Source: Callosobruchus maculatus (taxonomy: Eukaryota; Arthropoda; Insecta; Coleoptera; Chrysomelidae). From it: DNA of 64,000 nucleotides. Made by a program: the position numbers and the translations under genes. The notes beneath the pieces were generated by a model. It searched no databases. It worked only from the letters and a program-made list of their open reading frames with translations, and was not told the origin of the DNA. The DNA is taken from the NCBI GenBank assembly GCA_951848785.1, contig CATOUR010000078.1, positions 14,322,001 to 14,386,000 on the forward strand, written 5' to 3'. This document shows, one piece after another, positions 44,580-55,649 of the stretch. The first letter of the stretch is position 1. Each line of letters begins with the position of its first letter.

Positions 44580-44965
44580 TATTTATATATTTGACAGAAA
44601 CAATTAGCACAACGTGGTTGTACATGCTCCAAACAGAGCGATTTCGTACATTTTTGGCAAAAATGTCGCATATTGAGACTTCTACAGTAAAAGCATTTCC
44701 CACGTTTCTGGTCTGCACTGGGTGCATCAGGCCACCTAATGTGGTCTCTGCATCTGAACTGGAACTCTCTGGCAATGTAGCAGATTCACTTAAAACGTTA
44801 GCATCCGAATCTTCTTGCTCTGTTTCTCTATCATGTTGCAGTTCTTCACACCCATCAATTTCAGAATCATCACTTTCCAGAACTTCCTTTTCATCAACTT
44901 CGTCGTCAGATTTAAGTTCCTCTCACACAGCCAAAAGCCTTGCTTATTCCTTTTCCTAGGCATGA
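44580..44965 (-). pseudogene. piggyBac-like transposase remnant: acidic region plus Cys-rich end
   Basis: On the reverse strand an ATG near 44963 starts a basic MPRKRNKQ. A second frame then gives the acidic run SDDEVDEKEVLESDDSEIDG and ESATLPESSSSDAETT. A third gives DQKRGKCFYCRSLNMRHFCQ, then KCTKSLCLEHVQPRCANCF. The paired C-x-x-C knuckles followed by C-x-x-H resemble the C-terminal cysteine-rich domain of piggyBac transposases, and acidic N-termini are usual in that family. The DDE core between them is missing, so this looks like an internally deleted relic. TTAA flanks were not identified, and another zinc-binding protein remains possible. Confidence 0.45.
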
Positions 44966-45271
44966 TTTCAAGTCATATTACACTAAATTAAATCAAAATA
45001 GCTGTTTATGTCATAAAATTCACACCAAATTTCAATGCACCTCACCTGACATTTATGTAACGTTAATGCACGGGTATGTCCTCACAGGACAAATTACGCG
45101 ATATTACCAGGACGAACGTATACGCCGCACTGATTACGTTACCGATTCGTGCTAGTATAACGTAGAAGAAGGTAGGTAGAGCCACACACTCCGCTGAAAT
45201 AAAATAGGAGTAACTTCGCATGAATTAAATAGGTGCTGTCCCCACAGGACATACCCGTTCCACGGAGGGAT

Positions 45272-45861
45272 ATACACAGGGTGAGCCATTTTTTTAAACT
45301 GTGAATAGGAGTCGTTGAAATAAACAACTTTTCCAAATAACTTTTATCCGAAAACTACAAAATAAGCGAGATACAGAATCAGAAAAAGTAAGTCTAAACC
45401 CTGGCCTGGACTTGTGTGTTAAGACGTACTTAGTCTCTATATGTTTAGTTTTTTGCTCGATTTTTTGTCTTATCATCAGGCATTGTACCTATGAATTGGT
45501 GCACTAGTCCCTTTCAGTTGATCGTAATTTTAAATTGGTAAATCCTAAAATTTGCCTTTATAATAATTTGTCACTTTTAGAAATTACCAATTTAAAATTA
45601 CCAATTTAAAATTAACAAATTTAAACAGAAAGTGTTTACTGCACTATTTGACAGGTGCAATGCCAATAGATAAGACAAAAGTCCAAACAAAAAGCCTAAC
45701 ATAAACAGACTAGGGTAGATGCATCTTGATACACAAGCCTAGGTTTACATTTTTTATTTTGGATCTCGCTTATCTTTCAGTTTTCTGAAAAAAACTAGTT
45801 TATTTCAACGACTTCTATACACAGTTAAAAAAGTATCATCTTAGGACTCACCTTGTATATA
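45272..45861. mobile_element. 590-bp TIR transposon with ~140-bp arms
   Basis: Arms 45272-45410 and about 45745-45861 are inverted copies. They begin TATACACAGGGTGAG (left) and TATACAAGGTGAG (right, complement) and share GTCGTTGAAATAAAC, AAAACT and TAAGCGAGATAC-like boxes. TA at both ends suits a mariner-type target. A smaller A/T-rich inverted repeat lies inside (AATTTTAAATTGGTAA). No transposase was seen. Confidence 0.65.
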
Positions 45862-45924
45862 TTAAAAAGAAAATCTTGGGATTGTGGAAAAAATTTTGAA
45901 AAGAAACACGGGTCACTGCATAAA

Positions 45925-45968
45925 GGAAACTGCCAAGCTTTCGGCAATATTTATTGCCATCTTCGGGG
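45925..45968 (-). ncRNA. Decayed hammerhead-like motif
   Basis: On the reverse strand CCGAAGA (for CTGAAGA), stem II TGGCAAT with ATTGCC, GAAA and AGCTT follow in hammerhead order. The core T is changed to C and stem I is weak, so it should be inactive. It is probably PLE debris. Confidence 0.35.
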
Positions 45969-46124
45969 TTCTAACTTTGAGGTTTGCTCGCAAAAAAACA
46001 GAAATGTGCATTGAGTCACAGATTTTCAAATGCAATTCTCAAACAAAGAAAACATCAAACAATTTTTGACTAATTTAACTCGGTGTCTTCCACAACACAG
46101 GTCACAGAAACAAGTAACACATAG

Positions 46125-46250
46125 ATGTAAAATACAAACCAAACAACGACCTTTACATGTTTAAACCACCCGAAAAATTAAAAAATTCGTGGTTTGACAA
46201 CACACATTTTCAATTTATTTTTTCAGAAGGTCGTTTAGTTTGTATTAGTT
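46125..46250. repeat. Small inverted repeat
   Basis: ATACAAACCAAACAACGACCTT (46127-46148) and AAGGTCGTTTAGTTTGTAT (46227-46245) face each other. Possibly a MITE; no target duplication resolved. GC-rich text GGGCCCTGCGGGCCC lies just right, at 46306-46320. Confidence 0.35.
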
Positions 46251-46539
46251 TGTATATATGTTAGTATGTTTGCCCCCAAAACGACGGGGCCCCCCCGCAG
46301 CTGTGGGCCCTGCGGGCCCTTTGTTACGCCTGACGATAGCTGCTTCCCTATTCGAGATAGAAAAAATGTCTCAAAAAATGCCGAGGGTAATAAAATATAT
46401 GCTACAAAATATTCATTTGTCCAATAACGGTGTAACGTATCAAAGTTACATTATTTGTATAATGTATATTATTAGTATATTATTGCATATTTGGATTACC
46501 TATTCGATTCTAGTATGACTTTATGTATCACACATGATC

Positions 46540-47060
46540 ACTAAAACGAACCGTTTAGGCGAAAATCACCATTTTTGATATAAGTAGAAAAAAGCTGAAT
46601 ATCGCAGCGTCAATAAAACTTAGAAGGCTGTGACTTTTCGGTGTGACTTAGCATGAAATGCCTCAGATTAGGTAATGCTGTCAAATTGGAATTCTTTTTG
46701 TAATTGATGAAATCGGTAGATTAATTAAGGAAACTTTAATCACAGGTAACTTGGTTTCTTAAATGGGAATGCCTAATTTTTTTATACGCTTTAGTGAAAA
46801 TTTAATAGAGTTTCTAATGATATAGGATTGTCGATATTAATTTCTTGTAGTTTTCATTTTATTTCAAAATTTCAGCTAGATCGATTTTTTCAAATTTTTC
46901 TACCTGTAAGAAACCTAGCATGCCATGAAAAATAAACAAGTCTCCTCAAATGGAAAAAAACAACTAACAGAAAACAGAAATATGCGAACAAACTAGAATA
47001 GGGAGGTAAGATAATAAAAATTCCTTACATCCGCTCTAACCAGAAACAACAGCGGTAACA
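46540..47060 (+). repeat. End X of the long-inverted-repeat family, second copy
   Basis: Matches the reverse complement of 35600-36120. It is followed in the same direction by segment Y (47065-47770), so the order is X-Y here and Y-X' at 35 kb. Confidence 0.65.
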
Positions 47061-47064
47061 TATC

Positions 47065-47770
47065 TAAGATCAATGGAAAGCTGGACTATGACACACATGA
47101 TTATCTTCCACAGCCTAGTAACTATTGAGATGTAATAGACAAATTGATTGAAAAATGATTGAAAATTTTAAATTGAAATGTTGCTGGTAGTCTAATATCT
47201 ACAGAACAAAATTTCACATTAAATGTATAAGACGGGGGTGGGTTGGCCCAGTGGTTAGGGTCGAGGGCTCGTGACCGGAAGGTCCCGGGTTCGATTCTCG
47301 TTAGAGGCGGAAATTTATTTCTGGTTTTTTCAACCAAAAATAAGTATCCATAAAAAAAAAGCTCAGCGAGAATCCCCACCTGAGCATTCACGGTTGGCTT
47401 CTAATTAACAGTGCTGTTCCTAAGTGGCGCCGGGAAACAGTAACAAAGCCTACACAGAACACGAGGCTAATGACCAAAGTAGTCGATGCCGATGACACAG
47501 AAGTAAAAAAAAAATGGTATAAGACAATAGTCATTCCGTCAAATCAAAATCAGCGATACGTCTCACTGCACCATCCTGAACATCTATTTGAATAGTTTTA
47601 AGAATTTTTTATTAATTTACGTTTTAACTGTGTTTATTTCATGCATTTTTGACAAGTAAGTTATGTTTTATAATTTAAACACACTTCAATTCAGTTTTCA
47701 TATTCTGCGATCTTGCTAAACGGTGCAAAAGAACTTGAAGTGCTTCAATCAGAGGCATCGTTCGGCAATG
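47065..47770 (+). repeat. Segment Y, second copy, with a SINE inside
   Basis: Matches 34830-35490. The SINE at 47234-47516 interrupts it. The expected right arm X' is not found after 47770, so this copy is right-truncated. Confidence 0.65.
47234..47516 (+). mobile_element. tRNA-derived SINE, full length
   Basis: The tRNA-like head has an A box TGGCCCAGTGG (47244-47254) and a B box GGTTCGATTC (47288-47297), the internal promoter of RNA polymerase III. The body matches the truncated copy at 26449-26648 and ends in an A run of about ten. GTATAAGAC flanks both sides (47225-47233 and 47517-47525), a retrotransposition duplication. It needs a LINE in trans. The reverse-strand open frame over it is chance. 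Confidence 0.9.
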
Positions 47771-47876
47771 AGTTCAACCCTCCAAGACATTCTGAGTTTA
47801 AGAACATTATTTAATAATGCAATTATTGCAGAAGTCAGATATATATGAGTTGTTTACACTTTTTCAGGTAGTGATG

Positions 47877-47990
47877 GTCAAAAGGCACCAATGAATCGAT
47901 TCATTAGATATGTATCGATTCACACGATTAATCGATTAGAATGAATCGGTTCTGAAAAATCGAATCGATTATCAGTATATAACTTTGATT
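47877..47990 (+). mobile_element. Possible hAT end with ATCGATT repeats
   Basis: GTAGTGATGGTCAAAAGG is like many hAT ends (TAGNGNTGG), followed by several inverted GAATCGATTC-like boxes. No matching right end or 8-bp duplication was found. Confidence 0.3.
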
Positions 47991-49375
47991 GTTATAACCT
48001 TGGGGCCGAGAAAATAATATATTATATATTATAAATGTATAAAAGACAATTATTTAAGTACTCCCGGGAACTATTTTTTACTTCATTAGTCTTACATTTT
48101 GACAGCATGTTGTAGTACAGCTCTATTTGCTGCATCAGCTGATCCTGTCACGTGATGCTCTATTAAAAACAAATCTAATATCATATTTATGACGGGATAA
48201 AGTGGTAAATGAAATATTGTTTTTGGTGGAGATCGGGAAATCAGTGATATGTGTTTAACCTCTTGATGGATACTTTAAAATCTATTTATTTTAATGAAAG
48301 CCTCATATAAGCGAAGGTCTTGTGACCACTAACCCGTTAAATAATTTTGTGTACGTTTAGCCACGTAACAAAGTGATCATGTAACCACTAAACGTAAAAT
48401 TATGGAACGTCCACAAGAGTTTTGTTGATATCAGATTTTCTTGGGAATAAATAGACTTTAGTCCCTACATTTTGAGCTTATTTCTAGTTCCATTTTTTAT
48501 TTATAAACCGTAGTTATCTATATAAAATATATATTATAATAATTCATAAAGTGGTAGTAGATCAAAATAATCGAAAATACCAATTTGCAAAAGATAAAAA
48601 ATAAATAAATTGATCTATTTATTGTATATTAACATCTGATTATACACAGACATATAAAATTTTGACTACACTAATGACCGTATAACAGCGTAGCAAAAAA
48701 TGCCGAAAGGGAATAAGGTCATTCGACCCGTCGCGTCGGGTGCCTTGTGAAGGATTAAGGGGTCCTTTGTAGTGTCGGCACTCGGTAGGAGGACAAAAAT
48801 TGTAAACAGCTCTTATATTTCTGACGTATACTATACCAACATTTGACCGATACAGGTTAGTTCTTCTTGGGAAGTAGACTATTTCAACAAAATGCTACTT
48901 GGTTGCATGTGTTGCACCGCGGAGTATACCCTGAAATCTGGATGACTACATCGGCGATTGAGCGAGGCCTTTCTGCGCCTTTTTTACAAGGTGCCCGACC
49001 AGTGTCCATACATGGTCCTGGGATGGCAACCGGCAGACCAGCACCAATGTAGGCAGCGGCCCAGGTCGTACCGGCAACTCGCAAACTCGTTTTATTTTGA
49101 GCCGTTTTCCATTTTTGAAACAATGGAAGTCCAACTGATCAATGAAATGCTGTTATATGAACATACCGATTCAGCGATGAACGTTCGATTCAGAGATCTC
49201 ACTTTTATCAAGGGATATTGGGCTTGGAAGAGTATTTTCGTAAAACGAGATTTTCAGTGTCTCATTGCTTTTGTCTTTTTCGTCTAGAATCATGAGTTGC
49301 TTCCTTGTTATTGTATATTATTCCATATCAGTATTTTAGTTACGGTTACTGACTTACTGAAGTCACTGAAGAGAG
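47990..49375. other. Unassigned stretch with unrecognised open frames
   Basis: 48867-49300 is GC-richer and open in several frames on both strands. None of the translations shows a recognised domain. It may be another decayed transposon. Confidence 0.25.
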
Positions 49376-49380
49376 TTATG

Positions 49381-50541
49381 CCGGGACCATCGAGAGCTAC
49401 CGGGCCTGATGGTGCTGCGTGTGACGTCATACCAGACGCCGCACGTATCTGCAAGGATTAACAGAGACATTCCGGCGCTACGAGCATTTTCTTGAAATAT
49501 TGAGAAAACGGTCAAATATACAAAAGTAATGTGTAGGAACGAATTTATAGGAAATTGAATTTGTGATGAATGGAGCCAGTTAGTATCTATTTAGCTAAAA
49601 TCGTTTGGACGTGAGGAGGTTAAAAGTTGGACTTGAACGCACCCAAATGATACAAAATTATCTATCATTCACAAAATGATGTACATAGTCATATTATAGC
49701 TGTCATGATTGCAGTAGCAGTAGTAGCAAAAGAGGATACAGGAGCTGTAGGATACAGGGTGTGCCAGAATTTTCCTTTACACGTGATATTATTCTCCTAA
49801 CAGAAAAAGTTCAAAGGAAAGTACTATAGGGTCAATCATACTATGCTTTCAAAACATTTTCTTTGTACTTCAACCGTTAAAATTCCCCCCAACTTTTTCT
49901 TATAGTAGCTTAGATTTTATAAACAACCTATTTTTGCGTAGTCATTATTCAAATAAAATAAGGATTTATTTGAGGCTTAATATTTATTTATAATATAATA
50001 AAATAGATAAAAATATACAATAGATAAAACACACCCCCAACAGGGGCGAGTTGGGGGCGAGTTTTCGGAGTTGGCGTGCAAAAAAATGTTTTGAATGCAT
50101 GCACTTTAGAGTAATTGTTAAGCTTTATTTTACAAAATCTGTGAAGACAATTTAATCTCGAGAAACTCTTAAACTTATAGCAGTATCAGTACGAATTACA
50201 AATCTCCCTTCGAAGTGTTTGATGCATAATACAGAAAAATACTTTATCGTGAAGATATCTCGATGTATAGTGCGTAACCACTGATTCCGTTTCATTACGT
50301 CTTTTGGAAATTACAACACAGGTATGCACTCTGTATCTATATAATTACTATTGCAGAAGGGTGCACTGCAACTATAGAAGATATTCTTGGCCAGATGCAC
50401 GTAAAACCCAAAAATTTAATGAGAAATCCCTACGGGTATTTGACGATTACAAACGCGACCGGACGGTCACTCGGCGCCTCGCGTGACGTAGACGCTGTGG
50501 TGGGGATAACCATCAGGCCCGGTAGCTCTCGATGGTCCCGG
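49381..50541. mobile_element. 1,161-bp TIR transposon with TTATG duplication
   Basis: Perfect 33-bp terminal inverted repeats begin CCGGGACCATCGAGAGCTAC. TTATG flanks at 49376-49380 and 50542-50546. Further in, both arms hold TGACGT and AGACGC-like boxes. Five-bp duplications occur in Transib and a few other superfamilies, but the ends do not begin CAC as Transib does. The interior has no recognised transposase and carries an ACAGGGTGTGCCAG end near 49756. Confidence 0.8.
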
Positions 50542-50756
50542 TTATGCAGAGCCTCTGCCTGTCCGTATACAAAAGATAGCCAAAACTACAGGAGCTAGAG
50601 AAAAACTTAATACAGATTCGTAATCACCATGAAAAAACTAGTCCCGGAAAAATCTGGTTTTGTCATTATCGCTTCCGGTTTTAAAAAAATTGAATTAAAT
50701 TACGACAGGTAACTGACGACGTATTATGTACGGTGTATTGATATTCCTGAAGCTCG

Positions 50757-51033
50757 CGCCGCTTACTCCTAAGCATGACCCTGAACTACAAGTTTCTCCA
50801 TATTATCGCTTCTGTGTATATGTCCGAAGAATGTAAGCATTCTCGTCGACACAATGGAGGATAGTCTCTTTGGATTACCGAGCTCAGCCAGTATGGAAAC
50901 GTTAGTTCGATGGACGGTATAAGGAACTCTCAGCGTTCTCCTCCACGTCTACATTTCAAAAGCATCTATGCGAGCTCGATCTACCTTTTTAACAGTCCAA
51001 GTTTCCGAGGCATACAAAAATATGGAAAACACA
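50757..51033 (-). pseudogene. RTE-like LINE fragment, copy 3
   Basis: On the reverse strand the frame encodes FSIFLYASETWTVKKVDRAR, then a stop, TWRRTLRVPYTVHRTNVSIL and PKRLSSIVSTRMLTFFGHIH, NMEKLVVQG. This is the segment after the RT domain of the RTE-like family seen at 2887-3961 and 59017-60000. It has no catalytic RT box. It ends abruptly at GGAAAACACA (51033), where unrelated DNA starting TGTAGGAG follows, and on the other side near 50757 by GCGCCGCTTACTCC. Both edges are breakpoints. It is dead. Confidence 0.8.
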
Positions 51034-51507
51034 TGTAGGAGATAAAAACGAATTAATGGTTAAATAATCATTCTGGGCGTGTTTTTAAAAACATTACATT
51101 TAATAAGGTAGTAAGTAATTCAATCAATAAACAAATGATCAAAATAAATTAAGTAAGATCATAATTCAATATTTAAACGATAACTTACTTTACCTAATTT
51201 AACATCGATAAAAGGTTGGGCCTGTATCAGGAAAAGCGCTCGAGACGACACATCTGTAAATTAAATTAAAAGATACCTGAGTAACCAATTCATTGCAGAA
51301 TGATAAATAAAAAAAGAATTTTAACATATGTTAAATTGAAGAACGTGTCGTTATTTTATATTGGCGTGATTGATAAAACAGGCAGAATAAATAAACACAC
51401 AAATATAAATAGATAACACAGCAGACATATCTTTTAACCCCAAATGGATAAAATCATATCCACATCTTATGTGGTCATACAAATTATACAGAACGTAAAT
51501 CAAACAT

Positions 51508-51800
51508 CTCTAGGGTCATAGGTATTAAGGGTCAACTCGCGAAATACCTCTCCAAGAGAATAGATGAAATAATATACTGTATAATTATACAAAAATCATA
51601 TAACAAAACTCGAGAAGCACTTGGGTCTTTGGTATTAAGGGTCAACACGCGAAATACCTCTCCAAGAGCTCCAATCACTAGGGCGGAGAATTATCATGAT
51701 AACTGTGAGGCCAACTCACTAGGATACTAGGGGTCCACTCGCAAAGTATCCACTCCTTTGTACTAGTTCAGCACGAAGGGTCTACTCGCGACGTGCTTCG
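51508..51800 (+). repeat. Four hairpins with the same loop and covarying stems
   Basis: Hairpin 1: AGGTATT 51520-51526 with AATACCT 51543-51549. Hairpin 2: GGTATT 51631-51636 with AATACC 51653-51658. Hairpin 3: GGATACT 51722-51728 with AGTATCC 51745-51751. Hairpin 4: AGCACG 51770-51775 with CGTGCT 51792-51797. Each has a 16-nt loop near AAGGGTCAACTCGCGA; loop 3 is AGGGGTCCACTCGCAA. Hairpins 1 and 2 share stems and the following CTCTCCAAGAG; 3 and 4 have different, still fully paired stems. Confidence 0.7.
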
Positions 51801-51849
51801 AGATTGTTATCTGTTTTCATATCGCAGACATTCAGTAGTTGAATTATTC

Positions 51850-53075
51850 GACTGAAACTCGGCCTTCCAAGCATTTTAAAGCATCGTTTTTACGTTGCAT
51901 TTTTAACTACACTTTTGGATAATAGTATTTTTGAATTATAAACTTTTGTCACCCTGACACATATATACTCTCTCAAATTCAAACTTCCATTCCATCAAAA
52001 TTTTTTATTGCTTACCACATCACTTATAATCCAGTTCTGCAAAGGAATCATCTTCTTGGCAACAGTAATAATCTTTACAAGGAATGAGTAATCGGTCAGT
52101 GGTACCAAGAATTCGATGTTTGTGTATAACACTGCTCTCACCGTATATACACCGTTTTAAAGTGATACGTAATCGCAATGCTTGAATAACATTTGAATTA
52201 TACTCGACGCTTTTCTATGTATGCGAAACCATTACGCTGACATTTGCGACATTGTCTGAAATTAGCATTTTCTGCTTGTATTCCAAATGTTCTTGAAAGA
52301 GAAAGCAGATGGTATTTAAGTGAAGAAAGGTAACAATATGAGATGTGATTCTTATAGTATACAGGGTCAGTTCTCGTAAATGAAGTACGTAAGCCTATAG
52401 AAAGAGCATTGGTTCTATTCATAATGAACATTAGACGAAAATCTGTTTTCTTCTTGGCGATCCAAATAGCTAACGTAGTTTTAGATACGGCCACGAGGAA
52501 AATGTCATGCGATGAGCAACTAAACCATTTTCAGATATCCTTCAACCAAGAGTTTTGGCGTCTGCTCACAGACCTTTTACCTTGGACTTTTTCTTCTATA
52601 ATCATTCGCAGAGGTTCGTATTTTTCTCTTCGCAAGATATAATCATATTAATAATAATAATGCACCAGCTGGGCCTGGACGAAAAGTTACACAAAATATT
52701 CCAAAAGTCTGTAATCCTTAAGACCTGTAATATAGTACGATGTTTCTTGAATTCCGATCAGTAATAGTTCAGGTGTTGACTTGGCACAGCCCGTCAACGT
52801 TTGTTGCTACCGCAGTCATGCGAGAGAAACTTGAAAAATCAGAATAATAATAATAATAATGTCGTCTTCATTTTGCTACAGTCACATCGTAAAAAAAACT
52901 ATAGAAAACCTCACTGGCGAAGTTTAGCTAGCACACTTGAGGTTAGCAACATGTGTTAAAAATTACAGATAATTATGAGTAAAACAATTCAGTTACAAAA
53001 AACAGGAATCAGGTACAAATCTTAAAATATCAAAAGGGTTATGATTAAAACAAATATAATATAGTTTATGCAGCA
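51850..53075. other. Non-coding stretch
   Basis: An (AAT)n run lies at 52842-52860. Short open frames 52198-52494 and 52409-52642 overlap on opposite strands and show no domain. Nothing else recognised. Confidence 0.3.
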
Positions 53076-53079
53076 TTTG

Positions 53080-54030
53080 AGTTTTTATCGTAAAACTGAC
53101 AAGGAATATTGTAACAAATGGTTTTGGTAAAGAATTATAAATAATAGCATCGTTATATGAAAAACTTCGTTTAAATAATGTCTTAGTTTGTTATAGGGTA
53201 TTATAATAATTTTACTCCCAAAAGTTTTATTTTGTATATTAATGCTGAATCAAACTTTTTTTCTGAGATAAAGAGGCTGTGACGTTAACAATAATTTATG
53301 TATAAAAACTGAATAATTATACTTCACCAAGTCATGAATTTTCAGCCATTTAAGAGTATAGGGTATTTAGCTGAAACATGGTCAAATTTACACATTCTAA
53401 GGTAAAATCGGACACAATTGTTTTGTATACTTTGGATTATTTTTTTAGTGAGGTAGTCCAAACAGGGAAGGTACAAAATATTACAGTAATTTAAGACTGA
53501 TATCACCAACGCCTTACAAGGTTTCTCACGTAACTTATAATTTAAAAGAAATCTGTTTGCAATCAAGGTATGAAGCCTTAGTCAAGTTTTTTGAGAAGGA
53601 TTTAACGTGCTGGATAAACCTCACTATGGAGTCAATAACTATTCCAAGAATTTTTGTATAGTCAACAAATTGTAAATTTTGATTATTGATATGAATGTTT
53701 AACTTTGAAATAACATAATTTTTCTTTCGCTCAGTACGAGACAACATAATTTTTTCCTGGATCTATACTTAGGTTATGGCTGGAAGAGAAGTGCTTCAAC
53801 TGATTTATATCCTTTTTTAACATTTTTCTTCGATTAATGACATCTTCTGGATTAAAGCAATGCAGTAATTGAGTGTTATCTGCCAGTGATTGGAATATAT
53901 GACCTATATAAGTTGTTTTTCGTTCCTTGACAGTAAGCATGAATTTCTTTATACGACTAAGGACTTCATCGGCTGATCTGGAACTCCTTTGAGTATGGGC
54001 GTTGGTTGATTGTTGATTGAACCGCATGTC
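53080..54030 (-). pseudogene. CR1-like LINE RT C-terminal pseudogene
   Basis: On the reverse strand the order is ADNTQLLHCFNPEDV (the damaged YADDTQLL catalytic box: the second Asp is Asn), INQLKHFSSSHNLSIDPGK, then NNQNLQFVDYTKILGIVIDS, IANRFLLNYKLREKPCKALV, LNYCNILYLPCLDYL and IQSIQNNCVRFYLRMCKFD. It ends with a HDLVKYNYSVFIHKLL region and a YNKLRHYLNEVF box. This is the thumb and C-terminus of CR1/Jockey-like LINEs. Three frames and the D-to-N change make it inactive. It is not the same family as 37390-38510, although the architecture is shared. Confidence 0.82.
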
Positions 54031-54039
54031 TCAAATTTG

Positions 54040-54460
54040 ACTTGAAGGACCACAGCATCTTCCGTAAAATGGGCGCAATGAGCACTGCGTTTGAACTAGT
54101 GGACACTCACTTTTATAAAAGATTTTTATCATTTGTACACGCTGCTCAATTGTATAAACTGTTATGGTGAGCTGGCATCAGTAACTAATAATAATAATAA
54201 TTTGACAGACCCTGCCAAAACAATATGGCCGCCACAGCCTGCTAAGTTCGATCGTGCCTTATTGAAAAACCCTTCAAAATAGCAGCACTAGGCATTATGG
54301 GCCAATCTAATATAAAAGAAATAAACATAATAAGGGCAGAGTGAAGAATCACTATGTGTGAACTCACCCTTGAGGTTTTCCCAGGCCATATGATTGTATG
54401 TATGTATATGTTTGTGTAATTATATTGATGGGACAATCGAGAATAAAAAGCGATGTATAG
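54040..54460. other. Non-coding stretch
   Basis: Contains a short AAT run near 54187. Nothing coding was recognised. Confidence 0.3.
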
Positions 54461-54466
54461 TGATAT

Positions 54467-55116
54467 CTCAGAGTAACAACTGAACATAGAGGTAGTAAAC
54501 AAACCACTTCAGCATGGCTTGCTCAAAGCCATCATCTTTGACACTTCAGCCACCAAATATTGATCAGCTGTGACAGTTCAAATTGTAAACAATGCTGTGC
54601 AACGCCAACCAACCTGAAAATTCTTCCAATACAAACCATGTTACAAACACTGCACTTTTCGAATTCCATCTAGAAAAACTGTTAACTACACTCGAATATA
54701 GCACAGCAAGTCCGTGAAGCTTCACTAGAGTTACCAATAAATAGAAAATTCGATTTTACTGACCAAGCACAAAAGACGCACAAACAATAAACAAAGCAAA
54801 CGTTTGACAGTTGAGGGCATGCGGCGTTGCCAGCTCCTCTAAATTATGTAAGATTTCAGAAATTGCGTATATGATGAAGAAATATGCGGTAACGCAGTAG
54901 AAGTCAACATAAGATGATTTTGCTCTAATCATTCCTGAACCATCAAAATAGTGTCTTTTTTAACGTAGAATGAAATATTTCTCGATACTATACAATTAAG
55001 ACGATAGTAAACAATTATGATTGCCGTACATGGTGGTCGATATGACAACGTACGAAAAGATGTCGGCCTATTAGAATTAATTGTTTACTACCTCTATGTT
55101 CAGTTGTTACTCTGAG
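54467..55116. mobile_element. 650-bp TIR element with 8-bp duplication
   Basis: Perfect inverted repeats of about 36 bp begin CTCAGAGTAACAACTGAACA. AGTGATAT flanks at 54459-54466 and 55117-55124. Eight-bp duplications are made by hAT and P superfamily transposases among others; the terminal bases do not decide between them. No transposase is encoded. Confidence 0.85.
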
Positions 55117-55124
55117 AGTGATAT

Positions 55125-55645
55125 ATCCTTAGTACTACCACTAGCAATTCAATTAATACGGTTATATTCATTGTTATAGTAGACTTAGAAGTGATTTAGT
55201 TTAGTGTGATCTCCCTGTACAATGCGTGTATGTTGGTTGAACTAGTAATGAACATGTGAATATGTGGTCAGAAAGCGTAATGACAGCATGCATGTGGCAT
55301 ACGTTTTTATGCTTGGATTGAAAATTAGTTGTTTGAACAAACAGAGAAATTCCATGAAATAACTTGGAATTAATGTAGCTATCTATTGTCTGCACTCTAG
55401 TGCACTTATAACTATTACTGCGTATAATTATTCAATTTAAGTAATGCAACATCTCATTCTTTTTAATTTAGCGTTTCATGTCTTCATCTTCTATTGTGCT
55501 GGTAATTTACCAACTGTTCGATAAATTAGAATTTTTCATAGCAGAATATCAGATTCTACTATTTTGATGCCCTTGCTCTAGTTTTTAACATTGACATTTA
55601 AACTTTAAGCAATAATTTGGAGTTGAAATGAAGAACAATCCTCGT
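55125..55645. other. Non-coding stretch, nothing recognised
   Basis: No feature supported. Confidence 0.3.
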
Positions 55646-55649
55646 GGTG

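Noticed and set aside
47234..47310. A functional tRNA gene
   Set aside because: The head has A and B boxes but is followed directly by SINE body and A tail, with a target duplication around the whole unit.
47122..47391. Reverse-strand open frame across the SINE
   Set aside because: Its translation comes from the complement of the tRNA-like head and SINE body.
48867..49287. Overlapping open frames on both strands in a GC-richer patch
   Set aside because: No recognised domain in any frame; open frames on both strands are expected from base composition.
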